A DNA stretch of 64,000 bases from Nosocomiicoccus massiliensis. GTDB taxonomy: Bacteria > Bacillota > Bacilli > Staphylococcales > Salinicoccaceae. The notes beneath the pieces are model-generated. The model worked only from the letters and a program-made list of their open reading frames with translations. It searched no databases and had not been told where the DNA came from. This document shows, piece by piece, positions 1-9,004 of this stretch (position 1 is the first letter of the stretch; the number at the start of each line of letters is the position of its first letter). Location: contig NZ_CP136964.1 of assembly GCF_002871345.2 (NCBI RefSeq), forward strand, positions 1,426,001 to 1,490,000. Direction: 5' to 3'. Position numbers and translations under genes: made by a program.

Positions 1-1
1 C

Positions 2-559
2 GCGCCCGTTCTAATCGTGCCGTTTATTGCGTTTATAATGTTACACGTCGGTCAGTGGGGGTATTTACTAAATATGCCTCTATACGTGACGGAAGTACTC
101 GGTGAAGATAGAGGGAAAGTCGGAGTACTTGCATCGCTTTGTGCAGGATTAGAAGTGCCGTTTATGATTGGGATTGGCTGGATTGCGTCTCGATTTGAAA
201 CGAAACATTTACTCATGTTTGCTGGAGTTGTCGGAGGATTATTCTTCCTTTCGATTGGGCTATTCCAAAGTTTTACAGTTATACTTATTGGACAAGTGGT
301 CCTTGCATTTTTCTTAGCAATTTTACTTGGGTTAGGAATTAGTTATTTCCAAGATTTACTCCCTGACTTTCCAGGATACGCATCGACATTATTTGCGAAT
401 GCAATGGTCGTTGGTCAGTTGCTCGGAAACTTAATCGGAGGATTTGTATCAGATATGTTTAGTGTGAATACTGCATTTTTAGTAAGCAGTGGTTTAATGT
501 TTACGTCTGTCATATTGTTTATGTTTACGAAAACACAGTTTAGAGAAGGTGAGATTTAA
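2..559 (+). CDS. MFS sugar-efflux-type transporter, C-terminal part
   Basis: The reading frame is open to the window edge, so the true start lies upstream; the GTG at 17 is probably an internal valine. The visible part (about 185 residues) holds roughly six hydrophobic segments, the C-terminal half of a 12-helix major facilitator. The stretch MPLYVTE followed by VGVLASLCAGLEVP resembles SetA/SotB-type sugar efflux proteins, which export sugars or analogues by proton antiport across the membrane. It stops directly against the next gene (TAA then GTG), suggesting co-transcription. The family is fairly clear; the substrate is not. Confidence 0.7.
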   Translation, partial: APVLIVPFIAFIMLHVGQWGYLLNMPLYVTEVLGEDRGKVGVLASLCAGLEVPFMIGIGWIASRFETKHLLMFAGVVGGLFFLSIGLFQSFTVILIGQVVLAFFLAILLGLGISYFQDLLPDFPGYASTLFANAMVVGQLLGNLIGGFVSDMFSVNTAFLVSSGLMFTSVILFMFTKTQFREGEI

Positions 560-1042
560 GTGGAAGCATTACTTTGGCTTTTAGTTGTTTTATCGTTTGT
601 CATTGGATATGTTGGACTTGTATATCCAGTCATTCCGTCTATATTTATGTATTGGCTCGGTGCTGCGATATACGCGTTCTTCATCGGTGATAATTTAGGA
701 ATTATGTTCTGGTTAATACTCGGAGTATTTACAGCACTTACGTTTGTCTCTGACATGGCGATCACAAAATATTACGTCGGCAAACTCGGAGGTACTAAAC
801 AAGGGGAATGGGCGGCGCTTATCGGTGTCGTATTAGGGATGTTTATATACCCACCTCTCGGTGTTATTTTTGTGCCCCTATTTTTAGTATTCTTTACAGA
901 ATTTGTCATTTATAAAGATGCATCGAAAGCATTAAAGGCAGCACTTGGTAGTTTAGCTGCATTTGTAACGACGATTGTTTTTAAAGCAGTCGTTTACACA
1001 TTAATTATTTTATGGTTCGTATTAGACGTATTTGTATTTTAA
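560..1042 (+). CDS. DUF456-family membrane protein
   Basis: The 160-residue protein is almost entirely hydrophobic, with five or so membrane segments and glycine-rich loops. The N-terminal pattern GYVGLVYPVIPS is typical of DUF456 proteins, whose function is unknown. The start is a GTG immediately after the stop of the upstream transporter gene, with GAGAAGGTGAG of that gene acting as ribosome binding site, so the two look translationally coupled. A strong bidirectional hairpin follows the stop. Confidence 0.7.
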   Translation: MEALLWLLVVLSFVIGYVGLVYPVIPSIFMYWLGAAIYAFFIGDNLGIMFWLILGVFTALTFVSDMAITKYYVGKLGGTKQGEWAALIGVVLGMFIYPPLGVIFVPLFLVFFTEFVIYKDASKALKAALGSLAAFVTTIVFKAVVYTLIILWFVLDVFVF

Positions 1043-1068
1043 AAAACGTCCCAAAATTGGGACGTTTT
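1043..1068. terminator. Bidirectional Rho-independent terminator
   Basis: The inverted repeat AAAACGTCCC / GGGACGTTTT with a 6-nt loop ends in T-runs on both strands. It sits between the convergent DUF456 gene and the small membrane-protein gene. Confidence 0.85.
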
Positions 1069-1069
1069 A

Positions 1070-1330
1070 TCAATTGTCTTGTTGTTTTAACGCTCTAAAT
1101 ATTAATACTGAAAACATAGCAATTACAATTAAATACACTGCGCCTAATATAGAATCGACTAACGGTTCGTTACCGACAAAAAAGCGAAGTGAAAATATAA
1201 TAATAGAATGTGCGATAAGTAGTATGATCAATGAACGAGTAACGTTTTTATTTTTAAAAAATACGACGAGCATTAAAATGATGAAAACAACAGTAACTCC
1301 GAGTTTAATCCATTCAAACATTCGTTCCAC
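1070..1330 (-). CDS. Small three-helix membrane protein of unknown function
   Basis: The 86-residue protein has about three hydrophobic segments (roughly residues 7-25, 30-50 and 58-78) and a charged C-terminal tail ending KQQDN. I do not recognise the family. On the minus strand the start is preceded by AAGAGGTGGAACGA, a good ribosome binding site. It is monocistronic, with the terminator at 1043-1068 just past its stop. The overlapping plus-strand frame (1032-1337) is a shadow. Confidence 0.55.
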   Translation of the reverse strand: MERMFEWIKLGVTVVFIILMLVVFFKNKNVTRSLIILLIAHSIIIFSLRFFVGNEPLVDSILGAVYLIVIAMFSVLIFRALKQQDN

Positions 1331-1428
1331 CTCTTAAGTTTAGTATCGCTTAAAATGATAGAATCTACAAGAGAATTTTCAACGTATATGTGAAGTGCTA
1401 TACTATTATTATATATGTAGGTGATGAT

Positions 1429-1671
1429 ATGAAACGTGTTTTAATATTGTTAATATGCACGGTGTTTCTCAGTGCGTGTAGTGGACAATCTCAAAAAGAA
1501 AAAGACATCCAAGCACTCGAAGAAAGCATTACAAACTTAGAACGCCAAATTAACGAATTAAAAAGAGATAACGATGATTTAAAACAGAAGTTAAAAACGA
1601 AACAAGATGAACTCAGTCAAATCGAACAAGAAGATAATGAAAAAGATAAAGAAGATGAAGAAGAGGAGTAA
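1429..1671 (+). CDS. Small coiled-coil lipoprotein
   Basis: Starting at the ATG at 1429 (ribosome binding site GTAGGTG) the product is 80 residues: a signal peptide MKRVLILLICTVF, a lipobox LSAC with lipidation at Cys17, then a heptad-like stretch rich in Glu, Lys, Leu and Asn, ending in an acidic tail. The GTG at 1390 would put extra residues before the signal peptide and is rejected. It should be a membrane-anchored extracytoplasmic coiled coil. The function is unknown. It is followed within 6 nt by the next gene. Confidence 0.65.
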   Translation: MKRVLILLICTVFLSACSGQSQKEKDIQALEESITNLERQINELKRDNDDLKQKLKTKQDELSQIEQEDNEKDKEDEEEE

Positions 1672-1676
1672 AGAGT

Positions 1677-1988
1677 ATGTACGAAAGTGATTTTGTCTTA
1701 ATGGAAAACGAAACGATGTCTTTAGAAGCATTACGTCAAGAACTCAGCAACATCATTCAAAATAAGTGCGTATATAACGCTGAACAAACGAAGCGTAGCG
1801 TCTCACAACAACCAAAACCTGAAGATCGTTACGACACGTTCTACATCCGTTTTGATGTTGAAGGTTCTAATGATTTTGTTAGCGTCGTAGCTGATGTAAG
1901 TAAAGAGAAGCATTTAGTCGATTATGATCTAAATGAAAAAGGACTTACTGTAAAGTTAATTAACTATAATAAACGTGACCGACAATGA
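1677..1988 (+). CDS. Hypothetical protein, 103 residues
   Basis: A soluble, charged protein with no membrane segment and no motif I recognise. The start ATG has GAGGAG 8 nt upstream, inside the end of the lipoprotein gene, and its stop overlaps the start of the acetyltransferase gene (ATGA). This arrangement suggests a three-gene operon with the lipoprotein and the acetyltransferase. No function is proposed. Confidence 0.55.
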   Translation: MYESDFVLMENETMSLEALRQELSNIIQNKCVYNAEQTKRSVSQQPKPEDRYDTFYIRFDVEGSNDFVSVVADVSKEKHLVDYDLNEKGLTVKLINYNKRDRQ

Positions 1989-2536
1989 CACATATCAAAA
2001 CAAAGCGTTTATTATTAAGAGATTATACGTCGTCTGATATCGATTGTATTCGAAACATGATGCGTGATAGAGATGTCGTACAGTACTTTCCAAGTCCGTT
2101 ATCTGACGTTGAAATAGAAACGCTTGTGAGAGATATGTCAGGAAGCATTCGCGACAGAGGATTTGGAGTGTTTGCGGTAGAAAGAAAAAGTATTAATGAA
2201 ATGATAGGAATCGCGGGCATTCGTATTAAACAGTACGACGAACATCTAAATTTAGATGAAATCGAACATTTATTTCCGTGTGTTGAGTTATATTTATTAC
2301 TTGACAAACGATACTGGAATCAAGGGCTCGCAACTGAAGCGGCTGAAGCGGTGATGAAGTTTGTACGTAAAAAAACAGACATTCAAGAAGTATATGCATT
2401 CACTTCCAAGCTCAATCTTCCGTGGTTAAATGTAATCGACAAAATCGGTATGGATCCTATATTTGAATATACGAACCCGTATTATGTAGAAGGGCATCGT
2501 AAAGCGGATAGTTTAATTTTTAAAATACACACATAA
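1985..2536 (+). CDS. GNAT-family N-acetyltransferase (RimJ/RimL type)
   Basis: A 183-residue protein with the layout of the RimJ/RimL branch of GNAT acetyltransferases: N-terminal TKRLLLRDYTSSD, central beta strands, and the acetyl-CoA loop around YWNQGLATEA where Q/R-x-x-G-x-A is expected. It probably transfers an acetyl group from acetyl-CoA to an amine such as a protein N-terminus, antibiotic or metabolite; the substrate cannot be read from sequence. The start overlaps the preceding stop by 4 nt. Confidence 0.75.
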   Translation: MTHIKTKRLLLRDYTSSDIDCIRNMMRDRDVVQYFPSPLSDVEIETLVRDMSGSIRDRGFGVFAVERKSINEMIGIAGIRIKQYDEHLNLDEIEHLFPCVELYLLLDKRYWNQGLATEAAEAVMKFVRKKTDIQEVYAFTSKLNLPWLNVIDKIGMDPIFEYTNPYYVEGHRKADSLIFKIHT

Positions 2537-2573
2537 AAACGGACATCTTGAAATTAATCATGATGTCCGTTTT
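2536..2573. terminator. Bidirectional terminator
   Basis: The stem AAAACGGACATC / GATGTCCGTTTT lies between the convergent acetyltransferase and LOG genes. Its 3' arm overlaps the last codons of the LOG gene. Confidence 0.8.
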
Positions 2574-3150
2574 CTATATCTTCTCGACTACGTCCAGCAA
2601 CTGGACGGAATTGTTTTAATTCGTCGAGTACGTTTTCGATTGAATCGAGTTTAATAATTAAATCTAAAAATCTGCGCTCTAAAAAGTCGTTTTCAATAAA
2701 TGATTCAAATAAATCAAAAAGTGAATCATAATAACCATCTGTATTGACGAGTGCAATTGGCTTTTGAGCGTGTCCAATTTGTCCACCGACAAATACTTGG
2801 AAAAACTCTTCCATCGTGCCTGCGCCACCAGGTAAAATGATGATCGCATCCGCTTCGTCGATTAACATATCTTTACGTATGCTCATCGTGTCGACGATTT
2901 TCATGTTTTTAACGCGAGGGTGTGCCATTTCTTTATCGACTAATACTGTCGGGATAATGCCAGTCACGTCGCCTCCAGCGTCTAACGCACCGTTCGCAAC
3001 AGCCCCCATTAAACCGAGGCCGCCTCCACCATAAATGAGTTCGACATTTTCGTTTGCGAGCGTTTCGCCGAGCGTGTATGCATCTTCTCTAAATTTATCG
3101 CTATTACCTAAACGTGCACCACAAAAAACAGAAACCTTACTAATTTCCAT
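2554..3150 (-). CDS. LOG-family (TIGR00730) nucleotide hydrolase
   Basis: The product carries the two LOG signatures, GGGGLGLMG near residue 43 and PGGAGTMEEFF near residue 107, which form the phosphate-binding and catalytic site of cytokinin-riboside 5'-monophosphate phosphoribohydrolases. Bacterial members split nucleoside monophosphates such as AMP into base and ribose 5-phosphate. The start is placed at MEISKVSVF because this ATG overlaps the stop of the upstream gene (TAATG), a coupling arrangement; the longer start at 3174 would lie inside that gene. The physiological substrate is unknown. Confidence 0.8.
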   Translation of the reverse strand: MEISKVSVFCGARLGNSDKFREDAYTLGETLANENVELIYGGGGLGLMGAVANGALDAGGDVTGIIPTVLVDKEMAHPRVKNMKIVDTMSIRKDMLIDEADAIIILPGGAGTMEEFFQVFVGGQIGHAQKPIALVNTDGYYDSLFDLFESFIENDFLERRFLDLIIKLDSIENVLDELKQFRPVAGRSREDIENGHHD

Positions 3151-3902
3151 TAGTCGTTGTGTTTGTCTTTCCATTCGATAAATTGTTTTAGAGAATCAGA
3201 TTTTTGATATTTCTCACCGTATCCTGTTTTTCTTCCGTGATTTTCGATGTGGCGCTCATTTTGACGGCGATGTTTACCAAATAGTGAGTCGTCTCTCTTT
3301 TCGGCTCTTTCAACTTTACGTTCTTTAGCTTCTTCACGAAGGTGTGCACTTCTTGGGTCGAGTAAATCTTTATGTTTTAAATGTAATGCACCTGGAGAAT
3401 AATCATCTTCATACTCCGTTTGTTCAACGAATTGTTCATTGAGTTCTTTTACGTTTGTTGTGTCTGGTCTTTCAGTAGTCAATTTCTGATGTCCTTTCGA
3501 TACGTTCATACGTGATTCTTTTTCATCGTGATTTAGAGTCTCTGTTGAAACGAGACTTTCCATACGTTTTTTACGATGTTTTTCTTTGTCAGCTTCAAAC
3601 TGTGCCTCTAGTTTGTTAAGTTTACTTAACGATTTGTCGTGTGCTTTCATCTGTTTATTATACTCGCGCTTATCTTTTGAAGCGTGGTATTTTTCTGAAA
3701 CGAAGTCACGCGTTTCGTTAAATCCTTTAACACCCGCTTCAGTGACAGTTTGTGTTTTATCTTTAGCTTTACTATATAAAATATTACTGTTTTTTGCGAG
3801 TTTTTGCACGTCTGGATGGTCTTTAATTTCATTTCTGTTTTTGAGTAATGGTACGAGTAAAACAGGTAAAATTGTCGCAGCCATTCTTAGCTTCTCTTTC
3901 AT
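3150..3902 (-). CDS. Membrane-anchored, highly charged protein
   Basis: This 250-residue protein has one short hydrophobic stretch near the N-terminus (AATILPVLLVPLL) followed by about 220 residues dominated by Lys, Glu, Asp, His and Arg, part of it probably coiled coil. I do not recognise the family. The start has AACCGGAGGTTATTTTT upstream, a strong ribosome binding site. Its stop overlaps the start of the LOG gene by one base, so the two are translationally coupled. Confidence 0.6.
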   Translation of the reverse strand: MKEKLRMAATILPVLLVPLLKNRNEIKDHPDVQKLAKNSNILYSKAKDKTQTVTEAGVKGFNETRDFVSEKYHASKDKREYNKQMKAHDKSLSKLNKLEAQFEADKEKHRKKRMESLVSTETLNHDEKESRMNVSKGHQKLTTERPDTTNVKELNEQFVEQTEYEDDYSPGALHLKHKDLLDPRSAHLREEAKERKVERAEKRDDSLFGKHRRQNERHIENHGRKTGYGEKYQKSDSLKQFIEWKDKHND

Positions 3903-4027
3903 AAAAATAACCTCCGGTTAACGAATTACTTATTATTATAACGTACCCGTTAATCATTTACACGAAACGGCTGTGTTTATAAAAATAAATAATCGGCAAT
4001 ATGTAAGTAAACGAGGAGGCGTTAATT

Positions 4028-4654
4028 ATGGCGTTAGATAAAGCTACACGCGTACAACATTTATTTATAGATTATCCAAATATCGGAGAGGTCATCCGTC
4101 CTTTATCACTTAAATTTGCTGTCGACGATACGGTAACAGTCGAAGATGTCGCGGTTAAAAATAATTTAGATGTAGAAGCTGTCGTGAACGATTTAAAAGA
4201 CTTTGTAGAAGACGAGCATGTCACAAATTACGTCAATCATACGAAGCAAGATCTTACAAAAACAGTACACGACCGTTATATCGAAGATTTAAAAGATGAA
4301 TTGCCCGTTTTACATGAATATGTTAAAAAAGTGTCGAAGAAAAAATTAAAAGACGAAAACGTGCATCACGCATACGATAAAGTCAAACAAGTTTTAAATG
4401 ATTATAGTGAACTTCTCGAAGATACGGTACACCCGCTTGTCGTTTCAGATAAACATGCGGAAGTGTATAACGTAGAAGTTGAAAGTAAAGAAAAGGAAAT
4501 CGTTAAAGGATTTGAGAAATTACGAGATGTCTCGAATGATTATAATAGTGAGCCACTCGATGCTGATGTAGAATTTGTCTATGATAGATTAGAACGTTTA
4601 GAGCAGGTCGCTGTAGAAATGATTGCACTTGAACAATTAATTCGCCGAAAATAA
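4028..4654 (+). CDS. Hypothetical protein, possibly ScdA/DUF1858-like
   Basis: A 208-residue soluble acidic protein. The first 55 residues (FIDYPNIGEVIRPLSLKF ... VTVEDVA) resemble the N-terminal DUF1858/ScdA helical domain but lack its cysteines; the remainder is helical and charged, and I see no clear hemerythrin ligand set. The ribosome binding site GAGGAGGCG precedes the ATG. It is transcribed divergently from the charged membrane-anchored gene and ends in a perfect 30-bp palindromic terminator. The family link is tentative. Confidence 0.5.
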   Translation: MALDKATRVQHLFIDYPNIGEVIRPLSLKFAVDDTVTVEDVAVKNNLDVEAVVNDLKDFVEDEHVTNYVNHTKQDLTKTVHDRYIEDLKDELPVLHEYVKKVSKKKLKDENVHHAYDKVKQVLNDYSELLEDTVHPLVVSDKHAEVYNVEVESKEKEIVKGFEKLRDVSNDYNSEPLDADVEFVYDRLERLEQVAVEMIALEQLIRRK

Positions 4655-4655
4655 T

Positions 4656-4685
4656 AATGACGCCACTTTTAAAAGTGGCGTCATT
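4656..4685. terminator. Perfect palindromic bidirectional terminator
   Basis: A 15+15 nt perfect palindrome (AATGACGCCACTTTT and its complement) lies between the convergent hypothetical gene and the sensor-kinase gene, abutting the kinase stop codon. Confidence 0.85.
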
Positions 4686-6443
4686 TTACTTTTTAAATGT
4701 TACCGTAAATGTCGTATATTCTCCTTCAACACTGTCTACAGTTATAGACGCATTATGAAGTTCGACGAGGTGTTTGACAATCGATAATCCTAGGCCAGTA
4801 CCACCATCTGCTGTACTACGTGCAGAATCGACGCGGTAGAATCGTTCGAACAGTCGACTGAGGCTTTCTTCTGGAATTCCAGCCCCTGTGTCATGAACAC
4901 TTAACTCTATAGAATCGTTCGTCTCTTCTATTTTTACTTCAACGGTGTCGCCTTCATGCGTGTAATTTGCAGCGTTTGAAAGTAAGTTTACGAGTATTTG
5001 CGCGACGCGTTCTTTATCCGCATAAAGCATGTGCTCCTCATTTTCTGGTAAATGGAGTTGTAAGTTTCTATCTTTAAATAAACGTTTCATTGGACGTGCT
5101 GTCGTATGAACGAGTTCAGTTAAATCAAAATTCGTTTCGTTCAGTCGAATTTGGTGTTTTTCTATTTTCGATAAATTTAAAATATCGATGATCAGCTTAT
5201 TTAACCGAACACTTTCGTTATATATAATTTCTAAAAACTCTCTCTCAACTTCTCGAGGTAAATCACCGGATTCTAATAACGTTTCAGAGAACCCTTGAAT
5301 AGATGTGATCGGCGTTTTTAACTCATGAGACACGTTTGCCACGAAATCTCTTCGTATATTTTCAAGGCGCTTAATATCCGTAATATCGTGAAGCGCAACG
5401 ATTACACCACGCTTTTCCCAACGTTCACCGTAATACGGTGCAGCATAAAAGTTTAAAATCATTTCTTCAGGATTGTATAAATGTACTTCACTCGTTTTTA
5501 CTTCATCGTATTTATAAACGTGACGAATGTCTCTTAGTACATTTAATTTAACAAGACTTTCCTGATAGTCATTATTGAGAATTTTATCTCGCGTTTGGTT
5601 GATCATTTTTAACGCTGCGTCGTTAATCACGTCAATTTCACCTTCTGGGTTAATCAAAATAACACCCGTGTTTAAATTCGATAAAATACTCTCAAGCTGT
5701 TTAGACTGGTCTTTAATCTCTGTGACGTGGGCATTTAGACTAATTGCTAGAGAATTGACGGACTCACTAAGCGTGTACAGTTCTCCAGGAAAAGTGTCGT
5801 TAATACGTGCGCTATAATCATTTTTCTTCAGACGCTCTGTCACTTCTATAATTTTTTGAATTGGATTCGTAATTTTATATGCGAGTAGTGCTGCTGAAAT
5901 GATCGTTGCGACTAAAATGAGTGTAAATACAATGACGATTGACACCCATTTTTGTTGTGCAGCTGCTTCGATTGTCTCAAGTGGTGTAGAGCTACGGACA
6001 TACCCAATGACTTCACCATCTTCAGTTATCGGTACAGCGACGTACATCATCTGTATTTCTTCAGTGTCACTTTGTCGAATGTAAGATTCACTCGTCGTTT
6101 TCTTTCGTTTCGCTTCTTTAATCTCTGGGCGATCGATGTGGTTACTCATCGTCCAAATGTTTGAATCCGTGTCGAAAATGACTCTCCCGTCCTTGTCGAT
6201 AATCGTAAAGCGTAAGTTTTCAGGCAACTTAAGATTTGAAAACATTTCCTTCGTATTACGAATGGTTAGCAAATCTTTTGTAATCATACTTTCGAGCAGT
6301 TCACTTTCTTCAGTAAGTTGCTTACTCGTCATCGCGTTATACGTCGTACGGTTCACGTTATCTACAAAGAAAAACATCATACATAATCCGACAATTAACA
6401 CGATGAAAAACGAAAGTGTGATGCGCACCCATAGTTTATTCAT
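4686..6443 (-). CDS. phoR: PhoR-like sensor histidine kinase
   Basis: A membrane sensor kinase of 585 residues: first membrane helix in the N-terminal 30 residues, an extracytoplasmic domain of about 130 residues, a second helix near residue 165, HAMP, a PAS region, a HisKA domain with the phosphoacceptor in FVANVSHELKTP (about residue 370), and a HATPase with DTGAGIPEESL and GTGLGLSIV. This is the PhoR/PnpS layout, which signals phosphate limitation in Firmicutes. The start at MNKLWVR overlaps the regulator stop by 8 nt; the longer start at 6515 would lie deep inside the regulator gene. PhoR is the best guess; other HAMP-PAS kinases share the layout. Confidence 0.75.
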   Translation of the reverse strand: MNKLWVRITLSFFIVLIVGLCMMFFFVDNVNRTTYNAMTSKQLTEESELLESMITKDLLTIRNTKEMFSNLKLPENLRFTIIDKDGRVIFDTDSNIWTMSNHIDRPEIKEAKRKKTTSESYIRQSDTEEIQMMYVAVPITEDGEVIGYVRSSTPLETIEAAAQQKWVSIVIVFTLILVATIISAALLAYKITNPIQKIIEVTERLKKNDYSARINDTFPGELYTLSESVNSLAISLNAHVTEIKDQSKQLESILSNLNTGVILINPEGEIDVINDAALKMINQTRDKILNNDYQESLVKLNVLRDIRHVYKYDEVKTSEVHLYNPEEMILNFYAAPYYGERWEKRGVIVALHDITDIKRLENIRRDFVANVSHELKTPITSIQGFSETLLESGDLPREVEREFLEIIYNESVRLNKLIIDILNLSKIEKHQIRLNETNFDLTELVHTTARPMKRLFKDRNLQLHLPENEEHMLYADKERVAQILVNLLSNAANYTHEGDTVEVKIEETNDSIELSVHDTGAGIPEESLSRLFERFYRVDSARSTADGGTGLGLSIVKHLVELHNASITVDSVEGEYTTFTVTFKK

Positions 6444-7137
6444 CGATATATTCCATCTTATAACCGAATCCACGAACGGTATGAATGTATTTCGGCGACT
6501 TCGGATTGTCTTCAATTTTTTCTCTTAGTTTACCGATATGGACATCGACAATTCGTGTATCACCGTCAAAATCAAACTGCCAAATTCCGTTTAACAGTTG
6601 GTCGCGAGATAGCACACGTCCATTATTTTTACTTAAGTAAACGAGAAGCTCGTATTCTTTTTTAGTGAGGTCGATTTTTTTATCGTTTTTATAAATAGCA
6701 TAGTTGTCATAATCGATTGTTAGTTCACCGATTTTTACAGTGTTGTCTTCTGTAGTCTCTTGATTTGCTTCGAAGTCAATGCGTCTTAATATAGCGCGAA
6801 CTCTCGCTACGACTTCTCGCGGGCTAAACGGTTTTGTCATATAGTCATCCGCCCCCATTTCAAGACCGAGTATTTTATCGAACTCATCATCTTTTGCAGT
6901 GAGCATTAAAACAGGCACATGAATTTTATCGAGTCGTAAAGTTTTCACGACGTCCATACCATCCATTTTTGGAAGCATTAAATCCAAAACCATTACGTCC
7001 GGTGATTCCTTTTTCACTTGTTCAATTGCTTCTAAACCGTCGTTTGCTGTAACAACTTCAAAGCCATTTTGTTCTAAGTTAAATTTAAGTAACGTTACAA
7101 TTGATGTTTCATCATCAACAACGAGAATTTTATGCAT
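6436..7137 (-). CDS. phoP: PhoP-like OmpR-family response regulator
   Basis: The 233-residue regulator has a receiver domain with VVDDE (acidic pocket), the phosphorylated Asp in VLDLMLPKMDG, LTAKD and the conserved lysine in MTKPFSPRE, followed by a winged-helix DNA-binding domain ending HTVRGFGYKME. The EFDKILGLEMGADDYMTK region is close to PhoP of staphylococci. Start at MHKILVV: AGGAGG lies 5 nt upstream, and the longer start at 7152 would overlap this ribosome binding site. It is co-transcribed with the downstream kinase. Confidence 0.8.
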   Translation of the reverse strand: MHKILVVDDETSIVTLLKFNLEQNGFEVVTANDGLEAIEQVKKESPDVMVLDLMLPKMDGMDVVKTLRLDKIHVPVLMLTAKDDEFDKILGLEMGADDYMTKPFSPREVVARVRAILRRIDFEANQETTEDNTVKIGELTIDYDNYAIYKNDKKIDLTKKEYELLVYLSKNNGRVLSRDQLLNGIWQFDFDGDTRIVDVHIGKLREKIEDNPKSPKYIHTVRGFGYKMEYIDE

Positions 7138-7294
7138 AGTAACCTCCTGCATATCGAATTTGTTATATGTTAATCATTTTATCATGTTTACAATTATTCA
7201 CTTATATTTTACACAATCTTTACAATGTAGAATACTCATGGAATAGTGTAGAATATAGTATTGTAATTGAGATTATACTTTTTAAGGTGAAACT

Positions 7295-8296
7295 ATGGAT
7301 ATCGAACGTTATAGTCGACAAATTTTATATAAAAATATAGGTGAAGACGGTCAACGAAAACTGCTTGAAAGTACAGTTTTAATTGTCGGAGTCGGTGCAC
7401 TCGGTTCAGTTTCAAGTGAGATGCTTGCGCGTTTAGGTATCGGAAAACTCATTTTAGTCGATCGAGACTACGTTGAGCTATCGAACTTACAACGTCAGAC
7501 GTTATATACTGAACGTGACGCAGATGAACAAAAACCAAAAGCAATCGCGGCACTCGAACATTTAAAAGAAATTCGTAGTGATCTCGATATTGAAGTTCAT
7601 GTGAATCACGTAGACGCACTCTTTTTAGAATCGCTCGTAAAAACTCATGACGTCGATTTAATTTTAGACGGAACAGATAACTTTGAAACGAGACTCATAA
7701 TTAACGACGTTGCGTATAAAGTCGGGATTCCGTGGGTCCACGCAGCTGTCGTCGAAGCGTCATACGTAGTGGCACCATTTACACAGGATTCACCGTGTTA
7801 TAGATGTGTGATGCCAGTACTTCCGTCAAACACGTTAACGTGTGACACAGCAGGTGTGATATCTCCAGCCATTCATACGGCCGTGTCAATACAAGTTACG
7901 ACGGCAATCAAATTACTCATCGGTGAAACGTTTGACAGACACTATATGACATTTGGAGATTTATGGTCAGGAGAGCATAGTCGCATCGCGTTTGATAACA
8001 TTAAAAATAAAGAGTGCGACACGTGTGAGTTGGAACTTTATCCCTCATATAATGAATCACATCAAGCGTTAAGCTTATGTGGAAGAGACGCCGTTCAAAT
8101 ATATGATGACACTATTACTTATGAACTTTCCTTAAACACCGCGAAGCGACTCGGTGACTATAAGGAGACACCGTACTTCATCGAATTTTATTATGATGAT
8201 TATCGAATTATCGTATTTAAAAACGGTCGAATGTTAATACACGGTCTAAAAAGAATTGAAAAAGCACGCACAATCGTCGCACAACTATTTGGATAG
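7295..8296 (+). CDS. moeB: Molybdopterin-synthase sulfur carrier adenylyltransferase MoeB
   Basis: A 333-residue E1-like enzyme of the ThiF/MoeB family that adenylates the C-terminal Gly-Gly of MoaD. Visible are the nucleotide-binding GVGALGS (about residue 32), the DRDYVELSNLQRQ segment, the cysteine in TCDTAGVISP, and two zinc CxxC motifs (CYRC and CDTC). There is no C-terminal rhodanese domain. The ribosome binding site is AAGGTGA. It is the first gene of the molybdenum-cofactor cluster and is followed 10 nt later by moaB. Confidence 0.85.
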   Translation: MDIERYSRQILYKNIGEDGQRKLLESTVLIVGVGALGSVSSEMLARLGIGKLILVDRDYVELSNLQRQTLYTERDADEQKPKAIAALEHLKEIRSDLDIEVHVNHVDALFLESLVKTHDVDLILDGTDNFETRLIINDVAYKVGIPWVHAAVVEASYVVAPFTQDSPCYRCVMPVLPSNTLTCDTAGVISPAIHTAVSIQVTTAIKLLIGETFDRHYMTFGDLWSGEHSRIAFDNIKNKECDTCELELYPSYNESHQALSLCGRDAVQIYDDTITYELSLNTAKRLGDYKETPYFIEFYYDDYRIIVFKNGRMLIHGLKRIEKARTIVAQLFG

Positions 8297-8306
8297 GAGA
8301 GATACT

Positions 8307-8813
8307 ATGAGTATCGTTGAAAGAATTGAGAGAGATATTAACGTTGGCGTAATTACAGTAAGTGATACGCGTACAAAAGAAACAGACAAAGGCGGAAAAC
8401 TCGTCATCGAAAAGTTAAATGAAATTAACGCAGTTGTCGAACATGATAATCACTTAATCGTGACAGACGATAAAGAAAAAATCCGTGAAGCGGTTGTTGG
8501 ATTACTCGAAAAAGGTCTAGACGTCGTCATCACGACAGGCGGTACAGGAATCGCTAAGCGAGACGTTACAATAGAAGCGGTGAGCGAGCTCTTTGACAAA
8601 GAAGTCGAAGGTTTCGGAGAATTATTTAGAATGTTATCTTACACAGAAGACATCGGATCTAGAAGTCTATTATCACGCGCAGCAATGGGCACGCACGATA
8701 ATCAGCTCATCGTCAGCCTTCCAGGATCAACAGGTGCAGTCAAACTCGGTATGGACAAACTCATCGTCCCAGAGTTAAACCATTTAGTATTTGAGTTAAA
8801 CAAAGAGAACTAG
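8307..8813 (+). CDS. moaB: Molybdenum cofactor protein MoaB
   Basis: A 168-residue protein of the MogA/MoaB fold, with GVITVSDTRTKETDKGG near the N-terminus and the molybdopterin-binding TTGGTGIAKRD loop near residue 78, followed by LPGSTGAVK. MoaB/MogA proteins adenylylate molybdopterin before metal insertion. The start ATG at 8307 has AGGAGAG upstream; the longer frame from 8256 would overlap moeB. There is no hairpin terminator after it; a repeat array fills the gap to moaC. Confidence 0.85.
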   Translation: MSIVERIERDINVGVITVSDTRTKETDKGGKLVIEKLNEINAVVEHDNHLIVTDDKEKIREAVVGLLEKGLDVVITTGGTGIAKRDVTIEAVSELFDKEVEGFGELFRMLSYTEDIGSRSLLSRAAMGTHDNQLIVSLPGSTGAVKLGMDKLIVPELNHLVFELNKEN

Positions 8814-8913
8814 TCGGGGCACGAACTATTGTAGTAGTTGTAAAGACGTGCGGTCGGAGGAGGTTTTTGTTCTTTTGGATAGAGAAGTAAGAGTGCTTTG
8901 CTGTGTGTGGTGC

Positions 8914-9004
8914 GCTTATTTACAAAAAATGTCTGAAAGTGTTAGATATATCCGGATATCTCACAAAAACGCAATATTTTTGTTAAATAAAATCGGGAGA
9001 ATGT
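8914..9004. repeat. Hairpin-repeat array A, unit A1 (internally deleted)
   Basis: A shortened unit of the interspersed repeat family: it begins TTATTTACAAAAA, runs through TGTTAGATATATCCGGATATC and ends TTTTTGTTAAATAAAATCGG. Compared with complete units the four central half-sites are missing, as if two copies of the ATCCGGATA palindrome had recombined. Confidence 0.75.

Noticed and set aside
1032..1337. Plus-strand 101-residue frame
   Set aside because: It lies opposite the minus-strand small membrane protein, which has the better ribosome binding site and membrane-protein composition.
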